A stretch of 64,000 bases of DNA from contig SNWL01000005.1 in assembly GCA_004362315.1 (NCBI GenBank), positions 806,001 through 870,000 of the forward strand. The letters are read 5' to 3'. This document shows, piece by piece, positions 44,127 through 52,781 of this stretch (position 1 is its first letter; the number at the start of each line of letters is the position of its first letter). Made by a program: the position numbers and the translations under genes. Under the pieces are notes generated by a model. That model searched no databases, was not told where the DNA came from, and saw only the letters and a program-made list of their open reading frames with translations. This stretch comes from Mycobacterium sp. BK086 (GTDB taxonomy: Bacteria > Actinomycetota > Actinomycetes > Mycobacteriales > Mycobacteriaceae).

Positions 44127-44567
44127 GTGACACGGATAGCGGAAATCCCTGCGGGTCAAACGAAGTGCGCCGCAGCGGCGATGCTTACGCTTCGACCACG
44201 CTGGCAGACGGTCGAGGCACTGGTCGCGTTCATCGACACCGAGCTTCGGCCCGCTGGCTATCGACTGGCGGGTGTCTTCGATGATGACCCGGACACGGCT
44301 CCATCGGTGATCGGATTCCGTCGGGCGTGGTCGACTGCTTGGGGACACCACCTCTATGTCGACGACGTATCCACCCTCCCGGAAGCACGCGGTCGCGGAC
44401 ATGCCGATGCGCTGATGCGGTGGGTCACCGCGGAGGCTCAGCGGCTGGATTGTGAAGCGATCCATCTGGATTCCGGTGTCGGTGCCGATCGGGCCGCCGC
44501 CCATCGCCTGTATATGCGCAATCGCCTTCACATCACCGCGCATCATTTCGAGCGCTCACTGCGCTAG
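44127..44567 (+). CDS. GNAT family N-acetyltransferase
   Basis: 146 residues, one GNAT domain. The acetyl-CoA motif A is HLYVDDVSTLPEARGRGHADAL (R/Q-x2-G-x-G/A), followed by a HLDSGVGADRAAAHRLYMRN strand-helix typical of the C-terminal half. The acceptor is unknown. A GTG start is chosen at 44127 because a TACTGT box ends 8 bases before it and the domain begins soon after. Confidence 0.85.
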   Translation: MTRIAEIPAGQTKCAAAAMLTLRPRWQTVEALVAFIDTELRPAGYRLAGVFDDDPDTAPSVIGFRRAWSTAWGHHLYVDDVSTLPEARGRGHADALMRWVTAEAQRLDCEAIHLDSGVGADRAAAHRLYMRNRLHITAHHFERSLR

Positions 44568-44601
44568 CGACTCGACAAAAAACTCACGCTCGACGATCAA
44601 T

Positions 44602-44607
44602 TACGCT
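44602..44607 (+). promoter_or_regulatory. Leaderless -10 box (TACGCT) for the MPT64-like gene
   Basis: TACGCT ends 6 bases before the ATG at 44614. A weak match to the consensus but with the expected spacing. Confidence 0.35.
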
Positions 44608-44613
44608 CTCGAC

Positions 44614-45303
44614 ATGCAGAAGCTCACGCTGGCGACAGTGATCACGGCGATCGCGGTCGCAGGTGTTCCCGGTAGCGCCGGGGCCGCACCAAAGGATTAC
44701 TGCGCCGACTTCAAGGGCGTCAACGACGGTCAGAACTGCCAGATCCAGCAGTCCGATCCGGCCTACCAAGTCAGCATCAGCTTCCCCAGCACCTACCCGG
44801 ATTTGAAGTCGGTCGCCGACTACGTCGGCCAGACCAGAGACGGCTTCCTCAACGTCGCGAAGAGCTCCAACCCGCTCAATGTGCCCTATGAGCTCGACAT
44901 CACCGCGACCAGCTACAGCTCGGCGGTTCCGCCGCGCGCCACGCAATCCGTGGTGCTGCAGAACTACGAGAACATCGGCGGCGCTCATCCGACGACGTCG
45001 TTCAAGGCGTTCAACTGGGATCAGACCCAACGCAAGCCGATCAGCTACGACACGTTGTGGCAGCCGGGCTCCGACCCGCTGAAGGTGGTCTTTCCCATCG
45101 TCGTCGCCGAACTGCAGAAGCAGACCGGCCAGCCCGTCTTCGTCGACCCGACATTGGGCATGGACCCGGCGAGCTACCAGGATTTCGCGATCACCGACGA
45201 CGGGGTGATCTTCTTCTTCAGCCAGGGCCAACTGCTTCCCGAGGCGGCCGGCGCCACCCAGGTGACGGTGCCGCGTTCCGCGATCGACCCGCTACTGGCC
45301 TGA
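44614..45303 (+). CDS. MPT64-like secreted immunogenic protein (RsiV/DUF3298-type)
   Basis: 229 residues with a signal peptide cut after about residue 24 (GSAGA/APK). The mature protein matches remembered M. tuberculosis MPT64 and Rv3036c closely: SFPSTYPDLKS, QTRDGFLNVA, GGAHPTTSFKAFNWD, PISYDTLW, the C-terminal QDFAITDDGVIFFF and LLPEAAGATQVTVPRSAID. It is exported; the biochemical role is not established. Cys29 and Cys42 of the N-terminal part probably form a disulphide. The 3' end overlaps the convergent methyltransferase by 12 bases. Confidence 0.92.
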   Translation: MQKLTLATVITAIAVAGVPGSAGAAPKDYCADFKGVNDGQNCQIQQSDPAYQVSISFPSTYPDLKSVADYVGQTRDGFLNVAKSSNPLNVPYELDITATSYSSAVPPRATQSVVLQNYENIGGAHPTTSFKAFNWDQTQRKPISYDTLWQPGSDPLKVVFPIVVAELQKQTGQPVFVDPTLGMDPASYQDFAITDDGVIFFFSQGQLLPEAAGATQVTVPRSAIDPLLA

Positions 45304-46146
45304 GCCACCCGGCGGGGTCACACACGCGACCGCGCTCCACATCTTGTTGCCCGGGTTGCGGGGATTGGGCTGCGGCAAGAGCGCCGCGATCCGCAACAGC
45401 GGCGGCAGCCGACGAAACCGGCGGGCGGCCGTCAGCAGCGATTCCGCCTCGGCAACCGACCAGCCCAGGCCTTCGAAGAAAGCCAGCCCGTTGGCAGGCG
45501 CGAACTGGATCGGCGCGTTGCGCATCATGCCCTCGGTCTTGTCGTTCATCGTCGTCTTGATCCCGCCGGAGCCGAAGTCAAAAGTCCACCAAGCGATTTC
45601 AGGCCGCTGAAACGCCTCGGACAGACCGATGACGTCCGCCTCCGTCAGGTACATCAGCAGACCTTCGGTCAGCACGAAGGCTTTGGTGGCACCGGCCAAC
45701 GCGTCGTCGAGGAACGCGTCCCGGGCAGCCGGGTCGGCGAGGTCGACGGCATGGCGGGACAACCGGCAGCGCGGGGTCTGGTCGGCCAGCAGCTGCTCTT
45801 TCTCGGCGACCAGCGGTGCCAGATCGGCCTCCACCCATTCCAGTTCGGGCGGGAGGTCGAGCCGGTAGGGACGGGTGTCCAGACCGGCGGCCAAGTTCAG
45901 CACCCGGTCGCACCCTTGACTGATCGCCTCGGCGATGAGGTCGTCGATGATCTTGGTGCGGGCGACCAGCCACCAGCCGTCACGGATGCTGCGGGGCGCG
46001 GCGGCGACGATCGCGTGGCCCTGCTGACCCGCGAGCCGTTCGGCCAACGGATCATGGAACAGGGCGTCGGGTCGCGCCGATTCCTTGGCGCGGTGCGCGG
46101 TCACCCAGCGGGCGGTGTCGGAGACGTTCGAGACGAGCGAGTCCAT
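45292..46146 (-). CDS. SAM-dependent methyltransferase (TIGR00027/LCMT-like)
   Basis: 284 residues. It belongs to the expanded mycobacterial family of leucine-carboxyl-methyltransferase-like enzymes: N-terminal SDTARWVTAHRAKES, motif I VLNLAAGLDTRPYRL (SAM-binding), then WVEADLAPLVAEK, and FVLTEGLLMYLTEADV. The substrate is unknown; some relatives methylate lipids or small acids. Starting at ATG 46146, it lies 26 bases downstream of a small ORF, with which it appears to be co-transcribed. Confidence 0.9.
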   Translation of the reverse strand: MDSLVSNVSDTARWVTAHRAKESARPDALFHDPLAERLAGQQGHAIVAAAPRSIRDGWWLVARTKIIDDLIAEAISQGCDRVLNLAAGLDTRPYRLDLPPELEWVEADLAPLVAEKEQLLADQTPRCRLSRHAVDLADPAARDAFLDDALAGATKAFVLTEGLLMYLTEADVIGLSEAFQRPEIAWWTFDFGSGGIKTTMNDKTEGMMRNAPIQFAPANGLAFFEGLGWSVAEAESLLTAARRFRRLPPLLRIAALLPQPNPRNPGNKMWSAVACVTPPGGSGQ

Positions 46147-46172
46147 GCTTGGAAGCTTTCCAGACCGCCGGC

Positions 46173-46358
46173 TCAGAAGACCGGCAGGTGCGCGGCGGCC
46201 ACCAGCGGCAGACGCCCGGCGCTGCGGTCGCGGCCTTCGTCCAGTGCTGCAACGCCCCACCAGGACGCGCCGTAGGACGCATCGATCGGGGTCAGCGGCG
46301 TCGCGCCACCGAAGCTGCGGCCGGCTCGCTCCAACCAGTGTGTGAGTCGAGTCTTCAT
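46173..46358 (-). CDS. Small hypothetical protein (61 residues)
   Basis: An ATG with an excellent Shine-Dalgarno (AAGGAGG, 5-6 bases before it) starts a 61-residue protein rich in Gly, Ala and Trp (SYGASWWGVAAL). It is not recognised and has no clear signal peptide or domain. It precedes the methyltransferase by 26 bases on the same strand; the strong ribosome site argues that it is translated. It could be a leader or a true partner of the methyltransferase. Confidence 0.6.
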   Translation of the reverse strand: MKTRLTHWLERAGRSFGGATPLTPIDASYGASWWGVAALDEGRDRSAGRLPLVAAAHLPVF

Positions 46359-46500
46359 GGCTGACCTCCTTGTTCGGGTTTTTGTCGTTGGGACTGACTC
46401 TCCTCGGTTGGGAACTCCGGCGGGATCGGGCGGCTGGTGGATATCGAGGAGGAATCGCGTGTCCGCCGATCGGGGGACGTTGTGCTGCCATGCTGGTCTC

Positions 46501-47661
46501 ATGCCCCGACTCCCCCGCCGGATCGCGTCGGACCTGACCGCGAGGCTGCGCAGCCCCGAGACCGCCGCGGTGGTGGCGGGACTGGAGAGCAAGCTGACCG
46601 AGCGTCGCCGCGATTTCAAGGTGCAGTCCGGAGCGTTCCGCGGGGTACGGGTGGTCATCTACCACGGGTTCGTCGCCGACGATGTGGCCAAGGTGCGGGT
46701 GCGGGTGATGGAGACTCCGGAATTGCCCGGTGACAGCCGCATTCCGTACTGGGACGTCGCCCAGAGCAATGTGCGTCGCCATGCGGCGCTGTCCATCGTC
46801 GGCGCGGAGGTGGAGCTGAGGATCGGCAAGCACACCGGCACCGCGGTGACCGACAGCCACGGCTTCGCCAACTTCTCGCTGCCGGTCCCCAAGCTTCGGG
46901 TCGGCTGGCACGAGGCCGAGGCGGTCGCCGCCGGGATCGGCGACGACGAACCCGCGGTTGGCGCCGGATGGGTGGTCAAACCGTCACTGGCAGCACCGTT
47001 TCTGGTGATCTCCGATATCGACGACACGATCCTGCTCACCGGTCTGACCGAGGGCTTGACCATGGTGGCCCGGACCCTGCTGCGAGATGTGGAGCAGCGC
47101 AGCGCAATTCCCGGGATGTCGGCGCTGTACCGCGGACTGGCTCGCGGCGTTCCTGGCCGCACGGGCAAGCCCCGCCCGGAGCCGGCGTTCTTCTACGTGT
47201 CGACGGGCAGCTGGGCGTTCTATTCGATGCTCGAACAGTTCGTCGAGCTGCGCGCCTTCCCCAAGGGGCCGATGTTCCTCACCGACTGGGGACCGACCGA
47301 GCGGTACCTGAGGCGAAGCGGTGCCGAGCACAAACGCGCGGCCGTCCGACGGCTGTTCGAGTCCTATCCGGGAATGCGATTCGTTCTGATCGGCGACAGC
47401 GGCCAGCGCGATCCGCTGATCTATGAGGAGATGGCCCGCGAGTTCCCCGGCCGGGTACTGCTGGCCATGATCAGGCAGGTCGGCTCGGACGCCGACGAGC
47501 GCAACACCCAGTTGCGGGAGCACGCCGAAGCGCTTCGCGCCGAAGGCATACCCCTGCACTTGGTGGCCGATGCCGCGCAGGCCGCGGAACTGGCTCACGA
47601 GCTGGGGCTGTGCGGCGCCGACGCGGTGACGGAGGCCCGCGCCGAGGTCGACGATTCCTGA
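46501..47661 (+). CDS. App1-like phosphatidate phosphatase family protein
   Basis: 386 residues. The second half has the HAD-like catalytic motif D172-I-D174-D-T (VISDIDDTIL) and a later IGDSGQRDPLIYEEMAREFPG, matching the App1 catalytic domain (PF09949 type) known from the yeast Mg2+-dependent phosphatidate phosphatase. The N-terminal ~160 residues form an accessory beta domain. It likely dephosphorylates a phospholipid or related phosphoester. Start at ATG 46501; open upstream frame lacks family sequence. Confidence 0.87.
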   Translation: MPRLPRRIASDLTARLRSPETAAVVAGLESKLTERRRDFKVQSGAFRGVRVVIYHGFVADDVAKVRVRVMETPELPGDSRIPYWDVAQSNVRRHAALSIVGAEVELRIGKHTGTAVTDSHGFANFSLPVPKLRVGWHEAEAVAAGIGDDEPAVGAGWVVKPSLAAPFLVISDIDDTILLTGLTEGLTMVARTLLRDVEQRSAIPGMSALYRGLARGVPGRTGKPRPEPAFFYVSTGSWAFYSMLEQFVELRAFPKGPMFLTDWGPTERYLRRSGAEHKRAAVRRLFESYPGMRFVLIGDSGQRDPLIYEEMAREFPGRVLLAMIRQVGSDADERNTQLREHAEALRAEGIPLHLVADAAQAAELAHELGLCGADAVTEARAEVDDS

Positions 47662-47729
47662 CACAACTATTTGCTGAGCTGATAGTCTCTGCTGGCAGTT
47701 GTCAGGGACATCATTGCTCAGGAGGTGGG

Positions 47730-48857
47730 GTGCGGGCGTCGGGCTACGTCGGAGGTGCGGTGATCGCGCTCGGGATCGGTGCCGCGTTCTTCGTCGGCCA
47801 CGGTGTCGCGTCGGCCGCCCCCGACACTGCCTCGGTCCACACTTCCGTCGCGGGCCCGGCCCGGGCGCACAAGCAGACGCACAAGCCGGCGAATCGACCG
47901 AGTGGACGCATCGTCCCTAAGACGGCCCGTCGCGAACTGTCCATCGCGGTGCATCTGCCGCCGATGCCGGTGCGCAACGGCCTGTCGTTCACCGTCTCCC
48001 CCGATTTCATGAAGGGATTCGCCACCGACTACGTCGACGCGGGAGGGGATCCCGCCGACAGTGCGCGATTCTTCTTCGGCGACCTTGCGGTGAAGAGCCT
48101 CGACGCCCTCGCCGAGCCGAGTATTCCGTCCCAACAGGCTCGCCTGCTGCTCGGGAATCTGGCGGCATCGGGCTACTTCGGGGGAATCTGGTTGCGGGAC
48201 AACCTCAGTGGGACCACCGCAGGCGCAGCCACGATCGCGTCGGTGGGCATTCGCCTCTTCGACGCATTGTCAGCCGGCCTGACGGGCGCGTCGGCACGCG
48301 CGCCGGACTGGCTCGTCTCGACCGTCGCGCACGCGTCGGTGCCCGTGCTGCTGGCGCTCTACGGGTACAACCGGGGTTATCTGCAGGTGGTGCTGGAGCA
48401 CCCGCCGGCCGGTGTGCCCTCGATGCAGGACACGTTGACCTGTCAGGGATTCCTGGACTGCAATTCGACCGCCTTCCCGCTGGAATTGGCCACCCGCTAC
48501 GACAGTGTGCTTGGCGAGCTCGATCATCCGGACACCCCCGGCTGGGCGGAGATGGCGCTGTGGACCACCGTGCTCAACGGCGCGACGAGTGCGGGTCGAT
48601 TCGTGTGGGAGGGAATCGCACGTTCGGGCTTCTCACCGGCCTCCTACACCGCACTCGTCGAATTGAGTTCGGCCTATCTGATGGTCAGCAAGGCGGCAGT
48701 GCTGTCCAGCATGGCCGCGTACGCCGACGGTGACGCCGCGACAGGTCGCAGCTCACTACGGCTGCAGGCCGGCCTGTGGATGTGGTCTGGTGCCTACTTT
48801 TCCGGGCTCGCCTCGGGCGCGGGTCGCGGCACGATCCCGACCATCACGGTGTCCTGA
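47730..48857 (+). CDS. Secreted hypothetical protein
   Basis: 375 residues. GTG start directly after a strong AGGAGG ribosome site. A signal peptide (GYVGGAVIALGIGAAFFVGHGVASA) is followed by a basic Thr/His/Lys/Pro-rich linker (residues ~35-65) and a helical domain with internal Ala/Leu-rich segments (GIRLFDALSAGLTG, ASVPVLLALYGYN). Two Cys (TCQGFLDCN) may form a disulphide. I do not recognise the family. It ends stop-to-stop with the permease gene (TGA immediately followed by CTA). Confidence 0.75.
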   Translation: MRASGYVGGAVIALGIGAAFFVGHGVASAAPDTASVHTSVAGPARAHKQTHKPANRPSGRIVPKTARRELSIAVHLPPMPVRNGLSFTVSPDFMKGFATDYVDAGGDPADSARFFFGDLAVKSLDALAEPSIPSQQARLLLGNLAASGYFGGIWLRDNLSGTTAGAATIASVGIRLFDALSAGLTGASARAPDWLVSTVAHASVPVLLALYGYNRGYLQVVLEHPPAGVPSMQDTLTCQGFLDCNSTAFPLELATRYDSVLGELDHPDTPGWAEMALWTTVLNGATSAGRFVWEGIARSGFSPASYTALVELSSAYLMVSKAAVLSSMAAYADGDAATGRSSLRLQAGLWMWSGAYFSGLASGAGRGTIPTITVS

Positions 48858-50525
48858 CTACCGCGACATCAGCCAGGCAACGCCGAAGGCGGTGGCCACT
48901 GAGATGACAGTCAACGGAATACCGAAACGCACGAACGTCGACGTGCTGTAGCCGCCCGGCTTCATGACCATCAGATTGGACTGATGGCTGAACGGGTTGA
49001 GGAACGTGAACGAGATACACGTACCGATCAGCGTCAGGAGCGCAATGGCGTCCAGCCCGGTGGCGGCGGCGATGGTCAACGCCACCGGCGTCACAATTGC
49101 CGCGGCGGCGGCATTGGTGACCACGTTGGTGAGCACCGTGGTGACGACCGCGATCACGAGCAAGACCAGCGCGGTGCTCCCAGTGGACAGCGCCAAGATT
49201 GCCGACGAAATGTGGTCGCCCAGACCGCTGTTCACGACGATCACGCCCAAGCCGATCGAGCCGGCGATGATTGCCAGGATGTTCCAGTTCAGTGCCCGCA
49301 CGGCCGAGCGAGGGGTGAGGACGCCGGTGAGCACCATCAAGGTGGCGCCGGTGACGGCGATCAACTCGATCGGGGCGACGTTGAACGCCGCGCTGGTGAC
49401 GACCCCGACCAGGATGGCCAGCGCGATCCACGTCTTCGCGGTCTGCGGCGCCTTACCCGCAACCGTCTGCCACAGACCGACCAGCGGATGATCGGCCAGC
49501 ACCGATGCGGAACTCGTTGTGACGAGACACATTTCGCCGGGCAGCGCCGGGGTGTCACGCAATCGTTTGGTGGACTGCGCGGCGACCACGTGAACGTCCT
49601 CTTCCTCCTCGAGGTCGCGCACGCTGGCCGATTCGTCGGTGGCGATCGACACCATGTAGAGCGCCTGCGCCGCGTGGCCGAAACGCGGACTGGCCCAGAG
49701 CATCCGAACGCCTGACTCGGTGGCGCGGTAGACCAGGATGTCGTCGGTCTGAACCAAGCTGTCCGGCCCGATGACGTCCCCCCAGCGCTGGATCTCCACC
49801 AACTCGAATTCGGGGGTGGCACGCACCCCGAGTTCAGCACAGGTGCGGCCCACCGCGTTAGCGCCGGCGGCAACGGGAATCTCGGCCCGCCAGTCCAGCT
49901 TTCGCGCGGTCTGCTCGGTACGGCCCCGCAGCATCAGCGGCGCGGCGATCAGCAACACGAGCCACCCGACGAGCGCGACCGGCACCGCGATCGGCACGAA
50001 CGAGAACATCTTGACCTGGACACCGGCCGGTGCCGCGATACCGGCGATCAGCAGGTTGGAGCTGGTTCCGATCAGGGTCGCCGAGCCGGCCAGCGTGGTG
50101 GCGTGCGCGATGGGCAACAGCACCCCGCGGGCCGGGACGCCGGACTGCTGTTCGAGTTCCTTGGTGGCCGGGATCAGCATCGCCACGATGGGGGTGGTGT
50201 TGATCAGTGCCGAGACGATGCCGACCGGCGGGATGAGCCGGCGCAGTACCTGTCCGGTGCTCTGCACCCCGGCAAGCAGGCGATGGGTGACGCGGGTGAT
50301 GACCCCGGTGTAGAGCACCCCCTTCGCGATCACGAGCATGGCCGCGATGGTGACGACCCCGCCGTTGCTCAAGCCGCTGAACAACTCTGCCGGAGTGGCG
50401 ATGCCCGCCAGGCCGGCGACCACGAGCGCACAGATCAGTGCGAGCACCGCCGGCTGCCTGCCTGTCGTCATCACGATCAGGGTGACGACGACGATCACCG
50501 CGGCCAGGATTGTCATGGCGTTCAT
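48858..50525 (-). CDS. SLC13/DASS-type permease with central TrkA-C domain
   Basis: 555 residues: two membrane halves separated by a cytosolic TrkA-C/RCK-C domain (about residues 205-290, from VGRTCAELGV to TDDILVYRATESG). Signature segments include INTTPIVAMLIPATKE, GSATLIGTSSNLLIAG and a mirrored LTNVVTNAAAAAIVTPVA with SFLNPFSHQSNLMV-like terminal motif. Members take up divalent anions such as sulfate or dicarboxylates, with Na+ or H+. The substrate is uncertain. Divergent from the DyP operon. Confidence 0.88.
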   Translation of the reverse strand: MNAMTILAAVIVVVTLIVMTTGRQPAVLALICALVVAGLAGIATPAELFSGLSNGGVVTIAAMLVIAKGVLYTGVITRVTHRLLAGVQSTGQVLRRLIPPVGIVSALINTTPIVAMLIPATKELEQQSGVPARGVLLPIAHATTLAGSATLIGTSSNLLIAGIAAPAGVQVKMFSFVPIAVPVALVGWLVLLIAAPLMLRGRTEQTARKLDWRAEIPVAAGANAVGRTCAELGVRATPEFELVEIQRWGDVIGPDSLVQTDDILVYRATESGVRMLWASPRFGHAAQALYMVSIATDESASVRDLEEEEDVHVVAAQSTKRLRDTPALPGEMCLVTTSSASVLADHPLVGLWQTVAGKAPQTAKTWIALAILVGVVTSAAFNVAPIELIAVTGATLMVLTGVLTPRSAVRALNWNILAIIAGSIGLGVIVVNSGLGDHISSAILALSTGSTALVLLVIAVVTTVLTNVVTNAAAAAIVTPVALTIAAATGLDAIALLTLIGTCISFTFLNPFSHQSNLMVMKPGGYSTSTFVRFGIPLTVISVATAFGVAWLMSR

Positions 50526-50591
50526 TCTGGTGCTTGGCGTGCGCCGGTGTTACGTTCCGTCCGTAATCACTGCGGTGATCGGGGGCAAGAA

Positions 50592-51146
50592 ATGTCAGAT
50601 CAGGATTGGTCGAAGCCTGCCGCGCGGGCCATTCCCGAGGAGGGCTACTTCGAGCTGGAGCGGGGACGCTACGGGCCGGTCTTTCCGCGCACGCCCGCGT
50701 GCTACGGCTTCTCTATCATCGCCAAGGTCAAAGAGGGCCGCGAGGAGACCGTCCGGGCCTACGGAAAGCAGATCGAGGAGGCGATTGCTGCCAGCCCCGA
50801 TGTGCTGGCACCGCTTCGCCTGCACTATCTGCGGTGGGTGCTTTTCGACGTCGGCTCCGGGCTGCATTTTCAATACCAGGGCATCTTCGATACCGACTTC
50901 GACAAGTACACCGAGGACGCGGTGCAACTGTTCAGCCAGACCGGTATCACCACAGTCTTCACCAATCTCGAAGGCTTCCCGGAGGATTGGAAGGAGAATC
51001 CCGACGCCTTCGTGAAGTTCGTGCGTGATCATCAGTGCCCGAGCTTCCTCGAGTACGGCGAATACCCTTACGTCACCGCCGACGAGATCAAGAAGGCGTT
51101 ACGGCTCAAGGACGCATTCTCGACGATGCTCGACCAGATGCAATGA
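50592..51146 (+). CDS. Hypothetical protein, first gene of DyP peroxidase operon
   Basis: 184 residues. Features include YGFSIIAKVKEGREETVRAY, LHYLRWVLFDVGSGLHFQYQ, DTDFDKYTEDAVQLFSQTG and a C-terminal helix KKALRLKDAFSTMLDQM. The pattern of alternating strands and helices resembles a ferredoxin-like alpha/beta fold, the building block of DyP and chlorite dismutase, but I do not recognise the family. Its stop overlaps the next gene by 4 bases (ATGA). Likely a cytosolic partner or small sensor for the peroxidase. Confidence 0.72.
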   Translation: MSDQDWSKPAARAIPEEGYFELERGRYGPVFPRTPACYGFSIIAKVKEGREETVRAYGKQIEEAIAASPDVLAPLRLHYLRWVLFDVGSGLHFQYQGIFDTDFDKYTEDAVQLFSQTGITTVFTNLEGFPEDWKENPDAFVKFVRDHQCPSFLEYGEYPYVTADEIKKALRLKDAFSTMLDQMQ

Positions 51147-51451
51147 CCTCGACGGCACGCGGAGCCGTCCAGCGCTACATCGACGGCTTCAATGCGGGCG
51201 ACGCCGACGCGATGGCCGCGGTCTTGGACGTCAGCGGGTCCATTCTCGACGGCATGGCACCCCCCGTATGGCAGGGTCCGGCTGCGGACCGGGATTGGTA
51301 CCGCGATGTCTTGACCGAGGCCGAGAATCACGGCGCCGCAAACTATCTAGTGACCGTAACCCAGGTAGGCGCCGTGATCACGATGGCCCCGCGGCAACGG
51401 CCCGAGGGTTGGCGGATTGCGGCCAGGGCGTGGACGAAGGGCACCCAATGA
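51143..51451 (+). CDS. SnoaL/NTF2-like small protein
   Basis: 102 residues. AVQRYIDGFNAGDADAMAAVL is the typical N-terminal helix-loop of NTF2-like (SnoaL/limonene epoxide hydrolase-fold) proteins, followed by a mixed beta-sheet ending GWRIAARAW. Proteins of this fold can be small enzymes or ligand-binding subunits. Both ends are coupled (ATGA with the upstream gene, ATGA with the peroxidase), so stoichiometric production with the peroxidase is likely. Confidence 0.75.
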   Translation: MTSTARGAVQRYIDGFNAGDADAMAAVLDVSGSILDGMAPPVWQGPAADRDWYRDVLTEAENHGAANYLVTVTQVGAVITMAPRQRPEGWRIAARAWTKGTQ

Positions 51452-52773
51452 CTGCACTGGAGCTCGACGACATCCAGCACATCCTGCTGACGCGCACACC
51501 GGCCATCACCGGCCGCTACGAGTTCCTGACCTTCGACACCCCGGCGGGCGGACGCGCCTGGCTGACCGAACTGCTCGACAAGGTGCAGTCGGCCGCCGAC
51601 GTGCGGGCGACGATGGACAGCTCCGATCGCTGGGTCACGCTGGCGTTCACGTGGACTGGGCTGCGGGCACTCGGGGTGCCCGAGGATTCGCTGGCGTCGT
51701 TCCCGGACGCATTTCGGGAAGGCATGCCGGCGCGGGCGGAGATCCTGGGCGATACCGGGGCCGCGGCGCCGGAGAAGTGGGTCGGCGGACTGGCCGGCGA
51801 CGATCTGCATGCGATCGCCATCCTGTTCTCCCGCACTGACGATCAGTGCGCGCGCTCGATCGACGAGCATGACAAACTGCTCGCCAGGACCCACGGTGTG
51901 CGCAGCCTGTCGTATCTGGACCTCAACGCAACCCCGCCGTTCAACTACGCCCACGACCACTTCGGTTTCCGGGACCGGTTGTCGCAGCCGGTGATGAAGG
52001 GCGCGGGTGAAGATCCGACGCCGGGCTCGGGAGACCCGCTGGAACCGGGTGAGTTCATCCTCGGCTATCCCGACGAGAACGGCCCGGTGATCAACCTTCC
52101 CCGGCCGGAAGTGCTGTCGCGCAACGGAAGCTACATGGCCTACCGGCGGCTGGAAGAACATGTCGCGGTGTTCCGCGACTATCTACGTGCCAATGCCGAC
52201 ACTCCCGAGGGTGCGGAGCTGCTGGCCGCGAAATTCATGGGCCGTTGGCGCAGCGGCGCACCGCTGGTGCTGGCGCCTGACAAGGACGATCCCGAGTTGG
52301 GTGCCGATCCGATGCGCAACAACGACTACAACTACAAGGAGATGGACCCGTTCGGCTACGCATGTCCGCTGGGGTCACATGCCCGCAGGCTCAATCCGCG
52401 CGACACCGCGCACTACATGAACCGTCGCAGGATGATCCGGCGCGGTGCCACCTACGGCCCCGCGCTCCCCGACAACGCGCCCGACGACGGTGTCGAACGC
52501 GGTATCGCGGCGTTTATCATCTGCGCGGACCTGGTGCGTCAGTTCGAATTCGCCCAGAACGTCTGGATCAACGACAAGACCTTCCACGAACTTGGCAACG
52601 AACATGACCCGATCTGCGGAACACAGGACGGCACACTCGATTTCACCGTACCGAAGCGACCCATCCGCAAGGTCCACAAAGGTATTCCGGCATTCACGAC
52701 ACTCACCGGCGGGGCGTACTTCTTCTTGCCGGGGCTCAACGCGTTGCGATATCTCGCGACGCTCGGCACGTAA
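51448..52773 (+). CDS. DyP-type haem peroxidase
   Basis: 441 residues. The proximal haem ligand is H311 in GSHARRLNPRD (the canonical GSHIRRANPR-like motif), and MIRRGATYGP supplies the family RRGxxYG. The usual GXXDG catalytic motif reads G173-F-R-D176-R177, so the aspartate is kept but the last glycine is Arg. It would oxidise dyes, lignin-like or other substrates with H2O2. No Tat signal and no encapsulin-targeting tail could be recognised. It starts by ATGA overlap with the NTF2-like gene and is followed by an unknown protein after 8 bases. Confidence 0.88.
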   Translation: MTALELDDIQHILLTRTPAITGRYEFLTFDTPAGGRAWLTELLDKVQSAADVRATMDSSDRWVTLAFTWTGLRALGVPEDSLASFPDAFREGMPARAEILGDTGAAAPEKWVGGLAGDDLHAIAILFSRTDDQCARSIDEHDKLLARTHGVRSLSYLDLNATPPFNYAHDHFGFRDRLSQPVMKGAGEDPTPGSGDPLEPGEFILGYPDENGPVINLPRPEVLSRNGSYMAYRRLEEHVAVFRDYLRANADTPEGAELLAAKFMGRWRSGAPLVLAPDKDDPELGADPMRNNDYNYKEMDPFGYACPLGSHARRLNPRDTAHYMNRRRMIRRGATYGPALPDNAPDDGVERGIAAFIICADLVRQFEFAQNVWINDKTFHELGNEHDPICGTQDGTLDFTVPKRPIRKVHKGIPAFTTLTGGAYFFLPGLNALRYLATLGT

Positions 52774-52781
52774 GGATCACG

